Assembly: GCA_947561395.2 (NCBI GenBank)
Contig: OX387182.1
Span: 48,539,949 to 48,603,948 of the forward strand
Length of the DNA stretch: 64,000 nt
Direction: 5' to 3'
DNA from: Buxus sempervirens
Taxonomy: Eukaryota > Streptophyta > Magnoliopsida > Buxales > Buxaceae
The notes under the pieces were generated by a model that saw nothing but the letters and a program-made list of their open reading frames with translations, did no database searches and was not told the DNA's origin. Shown one piece after another: positions 33,752 to 42,678 of this stretch. Within the stretch, counting starts at the first letter, position 1. The number at the start of each line of letters is the position of its first letter. A program made the translations under genes and the position numbers.

Positions 33752-36537
33752 CTACTGCTCCTGTGCAGGATCATCCCCGCGTCCTCTACCACGCGCTCTA
33801 CGGCCTCTCCCTCGAGACGGTCGGCGCCTATAATAGGACAGGAGGCGCTCCGCCATATAGCGCGGTCTCCGTCCTATGAAAGACTGAAGCTGGTACTCGA
33901 CGCAGTAATCCGACGTGTCGGGAGAAGGGACAGGAACAGAATCAGAGGAAGCCTCGGGTTCAGCAGGTACGGGCTCAACTGGACCCTCAGCTACAACAGT
34001 CTCTGCTCCTGCATGTCCAGAAGGCCCGGCAGCAGAAGAAGGGCCAGGAGCAGAAATGTCTGTGCCAAATGGAGAAAAATCAGGAATTGAGAGACTAAGC
34101 TGAACAAAAGAGAAGAAGCTAAGGAAAACATACCAGGGATATCTACGGCAGGCACTAGCGGATCCGGATCCACCGGGTCAGCAGCAGGGACCTCCTCCGG
34201 CTCAGGAACCATCACTGGAGATGAAGGAATAGCCGGGGCATCCGCAGAAGCAGCTGGGGCATCAGTAGGTGGAACATCACCAGGATCAGCAGCTGAGACA
34301 TCCACAGGATCCGTAGCCCGAGCAGGAGACGGGTCAGGAATGAGGAAATCGTGCTCTAAGGCAACATCCTGATCTGGGACAGAGCCCTGCACAAGTCAAA
34401 CAAGCATATCAGAATATCAGAAACAGGAAAATGAAAGAAACGAAAATATAAGAAGGCCAGATACCTGTCTAGCCTGGAGCTCAGCAACCAAGGCCTCCAG
34501 CTCCCTGATCCGGGCATCCCGCTGAGCCACGACTGCATCGTGCTCAGCGATCATATCATTGATCGCAGCCCGCTGGCTCTCGAACCGGTCCCGAATGGTG
34601 TTCAGCTCGTGTACCTGCCAACAAGAACAGAAGCAGGGTCAGAAATGCATAAGGGAAGAAAAGGGGATGAAAATATGAAGAGTACAAGGCTTACCGTGTC
34701 CTCATGGATCCGGATACGGATCCCGCCGATCTCTGTCACCCCGGCACGAGTGGGTCGATCCATCAAGCATCCAATAGATACCCTCTGGAACCACTCGTCG
34801 TAATCTCCATCTACTGCGAGCCCCTCCGCATCCATGAAATGATCGAGATGATCCACGTCGAAGCCGGGGAGGAGAGTATCGGGACCCACAAGAGGAGGCG
34901 GAACGGGGATGCGAAGTGCACCCGTGTGCTGGAAGTACAGGCGCTCTCCTAAGTACATCACCCTACCAAGCTTCCCAAGGAAGCACTGGTAGGGCTGACG
35001 TCGGAGATCTCTCTCAAAAGCATCCTGCACTGCCATCTCACGGGCAACTCCAACATCCACGTCATCTGGACGGGATAGAATGAGCTGCAAAGAAGCAAAG
35101 TGGTCAGATACAGTCAAGAGGCAGAAAAGTAAAAGGAAAAGATAGGGGACTTACATCAGATCGGCGGGCACGGTCTAAGTGCACTCGGGCAGTACGAGGC
35201 TGGCTCCTATCAGCATCTCGAACCTGGGCCGACCATTGCAGGGCCACAGGGAAATCCGCAACCTCAGGAACTGGGGAGGGGCGGAAGAAGGTCATATAGG
35301 TGTACATAAACACCTGGAAAAGGAAAATGAGGCAGAAATAAGAAGGGATAAAGCCTAAATGAATTAAATCAGACAGGTGAAGATCAATACCTGTAAAATC
35401 TGCCAGAAAAACCGGCTGCTGACTCCATCACCTCTCGGAGATGCTAAGCCTCGAACCGCTCGGCACAACCTGGCCAGGACGGTCCCATAAATGAGTCGAC
35501 CACAAGCCAGCTGGCGGGTCTGGCGGAGATCCCTCAAGGCATCCAAGAAGAGTGGACTGACGCTAGTGGTATCCTCCGGGAAGAAGCAGCTCCCCAACAT
35601 CAGCAAGAATACGTGCCGGAAGATAGGAACAAAAGCAGCATCCTCCACAGCCACAGTCTTGTGCCTCCCCTCAAAATGTCGAGCCAGACTCTCCCGCAGC
35701 CAACTAATGGAGAGCCGGCCACTCCGCCCATCCCAAGCAGCAGGAGGCAAGGCCGGATGTCCCAGGAGGAGGCCGATGTCCTCCACAGAAGGTCGCTCCA
35801 AGACGATGGTCCGCCCAGACAGAGGAATGCCAGTGATCATCACGAAGTCGGAAGGGCAAATCCCTAGCTCCACGTCCGGTAGGTGGAAGGACTGAGTCTC
35901 CGGAAAATACCTCTCCATCATAGCAAAAATGAGAGGACGATCAGCTCTAAATGCAGGGATGCTGATAAAGTGATCAAGGTGGCACCTCCCAAACTCCCGC
36001 CTGAGTGCCGGAGACAGTGACTGAGCCAACTCGCTAAATCTACCCCAACTGCCTCGAAGATGGGAGGAATGATAAGGGAGCGGCACATCGGCCCTAATGC
36101 ACATAGAGGGGTGGCTATCCAAGCCACTGAGGAGCTCTATATCATGAACAGAGGCCCTCAGCTCCTCAGAGACCCCCGACAAAGCCACGGCTGCACCATC
36201 CTGAGCCGCACCTCTGGCTCTACCTCGGCCTCTGCCACGGCCTCTCTCGCCCTCAAGGGCCTGATCGTGAACTCTGCCTCGCCCTCTGCCTCGACCACGA
36301 GCAGGTGCAACCACGGGCTAAATTTCAAGAGAAAATTGTGAAGGTTGTGTGGGAAAGGAGAATAGAAGAAAGAAGAGAGAAAGAATTTTGAAAGCCTACC
36401 TCAGCAGAGCTCTCCCGGGAGACATCTAGTGGCTCCGATAAGGTGGCACTGGAACTCGCCTCCGTCCGAGCCCGTGAAGTGGAGGGCTGATCAGCGGGGT
36501 CAGCCTCCTCTCTAACGCGGGAACGACTCCTAGCCAT
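33752..36537 (-). CDS. Antisense gene A, plant-mobile-domain-like protein, seven exons, uninterrupted
   Basis: Minus-strand exons: 36537-36400, 36317-35391, 35313-35155, 35084-34695, 34614-34465, 34386-34134, 34059-33752. All introns are 69-81 bp with GT-AG borders, and the phases join into 775 codons ending in TAG. Exon 2 holds an RG-rich segment, then a region like the plant mobile domain (PMD, aminotransferase-like): SELAQSLSPALRREFG, MMERYFPETQSFHLP, SDFVMITGIPLSGR. Exon 5 is a coiled coil (RIRELEALVAELQARQ), exon 6 Pro/Asp-rich, and the C-terminus has RGRGRRARGRGRG. Antisense genes near the 3' end are known in Tat elements; the role is unknown. It lies head-to-tail with gene B. Confidence 0.85.
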
Positions 36538-36684
36538 CTACACAGGGAAGTGTTTTATGAATTCCAGTAAAAGTTTACCAGAAATTTTAACTTGCTTTAA
36601 ATTTCAGTTCATTAGGGATCTTGCATGATTTTGTTTGGTCTTAAGAAAATCTTCTGTTAAATTTGTTATCTGTTTCGGCTCAGA

Positions 36685-36693
36685 GTTTAAATA
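36685..36693 (-). promoter_or_regulatory. Possible TATA-like box of antisense gene A
   Basis: TATTTAAAC on the minus strand, about 150 bp upstream of the ATG at 36537. The match is weak, so the start site is uncertain. Confidence 0.3.
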
Positions 36694-36699
36694 GTTGGC

Positions 36700-37855
36700 A
36701 TCGCTAGTGTGTGAAATCCTGACTCTGAAGCTTTTCTAAGGACATCTACAAGGTGTAATATTTGCTAAATCTACTGCAGGACTTCTACATGAAAGCTGGA
36801 CAATGATGCAGAAATCAAAGACCCAAGGGTCAATCAAGGAAAGGCCCGGACAGTCAAAATACCATCTTGATCAAGGGCAGGCAAAAATCAAAGAAGAACA
36901 GGTCATAACATCTAGAAAGATTTCTTCTCCACCAGCAATTCAACAGAAGGCTATGCAATTCAGTGAAAAATCCTAAGATACCGGCGAAAGTATCTTTCTA
37001 AAAGGGTGACTACTGTTAGCAGTTCAGGGATCCATACAAAGCAGGCAATTAGTTTCAAAAGTGGAGAACCCACTTAAAAAGGTCAAGGTAATCATACCAG
37101 AGGTGGTCAAGGACAAGTTAGATGGAGCACCACCTTATCAAGAAAAAAGGGGATCAAAGCATGTTGGAGAACAAATCATATCAGTACATTTGAAGTCACT
37201 CAACATGAAACATGCAATTCAGTTCCCCACCAATAAAAGAATTCAGTTGCTGCCAATTTAAGAGTACCAATGAACAAGAGTACTTCAAAAAAAATTTTTT
37301 TATCCAGTCAAGGATGCAGCCAATAAGAGATCCGGTGAAAGAAAACCCAATGGACAAAGCAGAATGCAGCAAATCAGGATGCAAGTCAAGCAAATTTTTG
37401 CAACATGGATTCGGCAATCATTCCACCATCAATTAGAAATTGTCACAAGAAAGGAATTATGCATTGTCGACAAAAGAAAAAAAAACACAGCTTTACTACT
37501 TACTGATGGTAGTGACAATGTGTAAACTGGCAGAAGCTTGGATTCGAGCACTAATGAAGAGCAATTGGCCGAACTTAGAAGTGATCGCCGGAGCAAATGC
37601 AACAGCATCGGGCAATGAACCGTCGGCAGGAGGAGAAAATAGCCGAAATGAGGGTTTCGTCCCAACTGGAATCAAATGCGGTTGTCGCCTGCAGCAATAG
37701 CAGTCACCGGAGCTCAAGGAAGCGTCGGACGTCGCCGGAGAAGAAAGGAATACCGTCGGGTGACGAAGGGGGAGAAGAACGTCCGGTCTGAGTTATCGGA
37801 GAATGAAGAAAAGAAATGAAAAGTCGCGGTCGCGCGCGACTTAAGTAAACCTGGT
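36700..37855. other. Upstream region of antisense gene A, no gene recognised
   Basis: No coding frame with a recognisable domain. A G/C-richer block with CCGG words occupies about 37580-37840. Confidence 0.5.
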
Positions 37856-37919
37856 GTATCCGGATACTCAGACCGGATACACACAAGGTCATTCGTATCC
37901 GGTATGTTATACCGGATAC
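37856..37919. repeat. Palindrome cluster, two units, upstream of antisense gene A
   Basis: Units at 37856 and 37895, again 39 bp apart. Unit 1 has the ACTCAG centre. The cluster is cut short on the right by the purine tract, as if two further units were lost. Confidence 0.9.
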
Positions 37920-38108
37920 AAAAGAAAAACAGAAAAAAAGAGAAAAAGGAGAAGAAAAATAGAAAAAAGGGGAAAAGAAAAGAGAAAAAGAGAAAAAAGA
38001 GAGAAAAGAAAAAAAAAGAAAAGAAAAGGAAAAAGAGAAAAGGAAAAAGAGAAAAGAAAAGAAAAAAAGAAGAAAAAAAAAAGAAAAGAAAAAGAAAAGG
38101 AAAAGAGC
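37917..38108 (+). repeat. Long purine (A/G) tract
   Basis: About 190 bp of nearly pure A and G, made of GAAAAA/GAAAAG words, with few pyrimidines. It creates Lys/Glu-rich and Phe/Ser/Leu-rich shadow frames. It is separate from the polypurine tract beside the 3' LTR. Confidence 0.95.
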
Positions 38109-38125
38109 AAAATGTGATACAACTT

Positions 38126-38360
38126 CTCATTATTTTCTCACAAAATCCTATTTTTGTCTTGGAATCCACCTCACAGCCACGAGAGCTCGGTGGAATTTGG
38201 GACAACCTTGGGAAATGTGCCTGGTCAAAAGGATGATATTCACTCAATTTTTAACTTGGTTTGATAAAAAATCAGTTTTCAAAAAATCCCTATTTTTGGG
38301 CTTAAAAACCACTTCACAGCCACAAGTGCTCGGTGGAATTTAAGAACTCTTGGAGAAATG
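38126..38360 (+). repeat. Imperfect tandem duplication before the 3' LTR
   Basis: Two copies of about 93 bp (38126-38218 and 38267-38360) share CCTATTTTTG, CACAGCCAC and GCTCGGTGGAATTT. They lie just upstream of the polypurine tract. Confidence 0.8.
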
Positions 38361-38507
38361 CCCCCCTTAAAGTTAGGGCTTTTTGGCAAATCTTCACCCA
38401 AAAATTATTTTTTTCTACAAAATTGAATTAAATCAAGCAAATCATGCTTAAGAAAGTGCAATTTGGGCGTGTCTAATCTTTGCAGCTCACTGCTTCGCAG
38501 CTCCCGC

Positions 38508-38520
38508 AAAGAGGGGCAGT
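38508..38520 (+). other. Polypurine tract
   Basis: AAAGAGGGGCAGT immediately precedes the 3' LTR; the AAAGAGGGG core is the likely plus-strand primer. Confidence 0.75.
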
Positions 38521-40806
38521 TGTAGACACCCCAAATTTCACAAACAATCATCAAAAATCATCATCTCCTTGAAAGCCAGCACAGAAATTGAAGAAAATGA
38601 ACTTTTACCTGTATCCGGTTACTCAGGCCGGATACAAGTACTCCTTTGTGTATCCGGTAGAACATACCGGATACATGTGAGCCTTAGTGTATCCGGTACC
38701 ATATACCGGATACCTTAAGGCCCTTTTGTATCCGATCTGATATACCGGATACATTAAGTTTGCTCAAAATTAGGGTTTTCCGAGAGAAATCACTTGTTAC
38801 CATCATGTCCCTCATTTAATGAGGGGAAATCTCGGAAACAACCCTAGGGTTAAGGTTGGGGGGTTCTAGACATTAAGTTGTGTCTACCAAGGACCTTAGC
38901 CTTTGCCTATAAATAGGAGGCTCCTCTTCAAGCAAAGGACCAAGTTTTTGGAGATCGAAGAACTCCGAGTGAAGAAGGGAACCGCTGCCGGATTGCTTCC
39001 AGAACCCCAGGTAAGCCTCAACCCTCATTTATTTTCTGTATTTAATTTATTAGAGCTAGATCTCTTCTTCTACCTTTCTGTAGAATAAAGCCTCTTTTTG
39101 TGTGTGGAAATCCTTCCCCGGCTCAAAGTATCTCAAGACTCCCCCTAGCCGTAAAACGTGAAGGCGGGATCTAGGAGAAACGAGACTGGGGATTGACCCT
39201 AGTGCTAGAACCCATGTAGCATAAGGCTTTTTGAATGATTGAAAACCGTTCTATAATCAAAGTACCCTTGATTATCTCGAAGAACCGTGTTTAACGGGGA
39301 GAGAGAACAGAGGGAAACGATAATGGAACGGAACCCTAGGCTATGCTAGAACCTATCTGGTTGAATCTATATGCATGATATGTTGTTGTATTAATCTTGC
39401 TTGGTTTTTCACTCTTGCACACATATTACACTCTTTTGGCGGGATCGGCTCATATTTGGGGTTTATTACATTTATTGTGATAAATCTCAAATAAATGGCC
39501 TCAATCAATTCTGGAGTGTTTTCAAGTGATTTTCAAAAGTTTTGGATTCATCTCACACGAATCTCACACACTTTATCACTTTTTCGGATTTGGTTTTCTT
39601 CAAAAAGGGCCTAACTGGACAGCACCTGTACCCTTACTTAGGACGCTCATAACTTCATCGTCCGGATGAATTTTGGAGCGATTCTAGAACCATGGGAAAG
39701 GTGAGGCTGTCTAGTTTATGTCCACCAAATTTCATAAAGTTCCATCAAACGGATTTTTGACACCTCTCTGTCGAAGTTAAGTGGACAGTTCAGGTTCAAA
39801 TACAGAACTTGTCACTTCGACGGAGCGCCATGTGTTCGTTTTAAGTCCGATTCGAGTGATTTTTGTTTCTGAGTATTCCTTTATGAGTCTATTTTCAAAT
39901 CCAGTTGGTTTCATAATTTTTGGATTCCATTTGAATTATTGGTAGCCGATTTACTCAGAACTGCTCAATGGCATTTTTCTGGGTGAATCTGTGATCTTCG
40001 GGGCCTGTTCGGGATATCACCCAAGGCACATCCGAAGGGATTTTTGTATGAGGCTAGTTTCTTTCGAAATATGGCCATACAGACTTCAATCACACCAAAT
40101 TTCGTGGATTTTTATGGAGTGGATGTTTCTAGACAATTTTCCAAAGTTGCCCACTCGTCACTTTTAAAAAATCCCCAGCAGCAACTCCAAAGGAGCATAA
40201 CTCCTAGGATTTTTATCGGAATGAAGTGAAATTTTGCATGAGACTCTTATTTACCCTAATCTTTCAAATGGATTTGGTTTGGTTCAATTTAAAATGGTAT
40301 TTGAATGATTTCAAGGCAAATGGCATACTTTTTACTGAATTTTCCGGATTTGATTCAACTTTGTTTTTTAGCAACTTGTGCTTTGATTTCCATCTTTTGA
40401 GATATTCCAGAAATGATATTGACATAAGAGAGGATCTAAAATCCATTTAGATCTTCATGTGAAAATATCATACATTAGTCCTTTTTCAAGGTTTTCTATG
40501 ATTTTAGCAAGCTTTCTATTTTTTTGCATGAACATACCCTTGGCAACCACTTTGCGTGGATGAATGGGGGTGCCTAACACCTTCCCCCGTTCATAATCTA
40601 ATCCCCTTACCCATCTCTGGATTTGATTTTCAAGTAGGATTGTTTTTATCCTAGAATGTTTCTTTTGTCTCTTTTTTGCTTATTTTTGATCCTTTGGTGT
40701 CGATTCTCACCCCAAAATCATGAATGGTGGCGACTCTCCCATTTTTGCGATGAGCCCGTGTGTTGACGGAGGGATGATCATTCTGGTGATTTTCCCATGT
40801 CTCACA
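38521..40806 (+). repeat. 3' LTR of the Tat element
   Basis: 2286 bp, same length and termini as the 5' LTR. Palindrome units are at 38611, 38650, 38689 and 38728. I counted about 16 substitutions and no indels against the 5' LTR, for example one altered arm base in the fourth unit (CCGATC). It is followed by the GATAC duplication. Confidence 0.95.
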
Positions 40807-40811
40807 GATAC

Positions 40812-41269
40812 TATCTAGCAGATGGTATATATCCCACTTGGGCAACTTTTGTAAAAACAATTCCAATACCGGTAGGGGTGAAAAGAAAAATTTTGCTGCA
40901 ACTCATGAAGCTTTGAGGAAGGATGTTGAACGTGCATTTGGAGTGTTACAATCAAGATTTGCAATTGTTCGTGGACCTGCACATTATTTTAATCAGGATG
41001 ATCTAAAAGAAATCATGATGGCGTGCATAATTATGCATAACATGATTGTTGAAGATGAGAGACATTTGTATCAAAATGGAGCAGCCTTCTCAAACTATGA
41101 GTATGATCAAGACAATAAGGGTCCACCCCAAGTAGCGATTTCGACTACAAAGACAAATGAAGTTCGAAATTTCATTATGCGCCACTTGGAAATTAGAGAT
41201 AGAGAGGTTCATACTAGACTCCAAGAAGACCTCATCGAGCATTTATGGAAAATTTATAGTGAATCTTAG
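40812..41269 (+). pseudogene. PIF/Harbinger transposase, C-terminal part
   Basis: Continues the transposase cut at 18483: the reading YYLADGIYPTWATF starts across the GATAC duplication. A one-base deficit in the T-run near 40891-40894 shifts the frame before FAATHEALRKDVERAFG. The third catalytic residue is Glu in DVERAFG (codon 40928-40930). The frame ends at TAG 41267-41269. Counting the two missing bases, both halves give a length divisible by three, about 433 residues, normal for the family. Confidence 0.9.
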
Positions 41270-41564
41270 GAAAAGAAGAGTAGAGTATAAGAACTACTAC
41301 TATCCATCTTGTCTGTTTTTAATTTATTCAATTCAAGCATGTCATTTTATTCCAGCATAACTCGTCTCAATATGTCTGTGTAAATGAACAAAAATATCCC
41401 ATCAGCAAAGAGTATTGCATCTGAAGCTATGTGATTTCTAACTTCAAAATTAAAATCAAGCTATGCTCGTTGTAGTGTGACAAATCAATATCTTTGTGAG
41501 ACCTAATTAAAGTTAAGGTTCACATAATTACAAAAAACAACTTTAAATAACTAACACAAATAGA

Positions 41565-42678
41565 TTAACTTTGAGTATTCTGTCTTTGCTTTTCCAAAAT
41601 GTCCCTGCGAAGTAATTGAAAATATTCTCTAGTTTCAGGGTCCATCGTGCTTGTATCTTTTATCATGATCTCAGTCTCATGGCGCACTCTTTCGGTCTCT
41701 TGACGCGATCGCTCAAGTTGAAGTTTCTCATTTTTTATACGGTTCGCTTCTTGTGTTTCCAATAGTTGCGCTTGTTGGATTTCAAGAAGCTTTTCTCGTT
41801 GTTCGGCATTTGCATTAAGTTTTTCCATTTTCTCTTCATGAGCTTTTTTCTTCTCATCTCTCAACTCAACTAGAACGCTTGAAAGTTGAGTACCATCACC
41901 TAGCAAGCTCTTTCCTTGGTTTTTTCCTTTCCTTCGCAGCCTTTCTTCCCATAGGTCTCTCCAATTCCACAAAACTACTTGGTTTGGATTGGTCTTCACC
42001 TAAATCTGTGGATTCTGGAGTTAAAGGAGAAGATGGTGTAACAGATCTTCTTTTAGAACATGCTTGCTTATTAGGCTGAGACCGTTGGTTCCATTTAGGT
42101 TGGTCCTTCAAAAGAACCCAACAATGATCATACCGAAAATGTTGTTTGGTCAAAGCAAGGAACATTTTTCGAGCTTCTTGAACCTATGAATATTTAACAA
42201 AACAAATTAGAAATCCTTAAATTGTAAAAGAGTAGTTAACGAAATGATAAATCAAAATACTTACATTGTCTTCCTCACTAACCCCGCTTCTATGTTGTGC
42301 TTCAACTTGACTTAAGAAACCGCAAAACTTATTGACGGCTTGTTGGATATTCGACCATCGATGGCTTAACGAGGCGACTGAGCGTGTAGGCCAACCCGTC
42401 TTTTTCTCTTGATTATAGCTGTTTTCAATTCTTTTCCAAAAAGTATCCCATTTTGCATTAGTTCCAGTTATCGAATCCAAACTTGTATTGAGTCAACAAG
42501 AAACTAATAGTTTGTCTTCATCTGGACTGAAGTTTTGACCACGTTTTTTATTTGATGACCCTACTTCATGAACTTCAGGTGAAGTTTGTTCAACTTGTGT
42601 AGAATCCTCATTAAATAATTGGGTGCCATCTTGCAAAGGGGAGCTCATTGTGGAACCTTCTTGTGTTTGTATGTTCAT
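41565..42678 (-). pseudogene. Harbinger accessory protein, Myb/SANT-like with NAM-associated region
   Basis: Minus-strand gene convergent with the transposase; in PIF/Harbinger elements this Myb-like partner assists DNA binding and transposition. Start MNIQTQEGST at 42678. The N-terminal region has FSPDEDKLLVS, then LNTSLDSITG and RSVASLSHRWSNIQ, like the trihelix/SANT-type regions of plant relatives. An intron runs 42264-42184 (GACAAT|GTAAGT; CATAG|GTTCAAG). The second exon has FRYDHCWVLLKDQPKW, the NAM-associated motif, then a long coiled coil to 41565. Damage: a TGA at 42493-42495 where Trp is expected, and a one-base frameshift near 41905-41930. Confidence 0.85.

Larger units (their letters stand above)
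18484..40806 (+). mobile_element. Full-length Ty3/gypsy retrotransposon, Tat lineage, 22,323 bp
   Basis: Two 2286-bp LTRs bound the element and GATAC flanks it (18479-18483 and 40807-40811). Order: 5' LTR, PBS, long leader, gag, protease with G-patch, RT, two RNase H domains, integrase, two antisense spliced genes, polypurine tract, 3' LTR. The second RNase H after the ordinary one, the tRNA-Arg-like PBS and the extra genes near the 3' end are hallmarks of the Tat group. By eye the LTRs differ at about 16 of 2286 positions with no length change, so insertion is recent. Gag and one antisense gene carry stops, while RT-integrase and the other antisense gene are open. Confidence 0.95.

Noticed and set aside
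35491-35895. Plus-strand frame of 134 codons opposite antisense exon 2
   Set aside because: Shadow of the PMD-like exon; no start context or domain.
37854-38236. Lys/Glu-rich and Phe/Leu/Ser-rich open frames
   Set aside because: Both strands are open only because of the A/G tract; composition is explained by the repeat.
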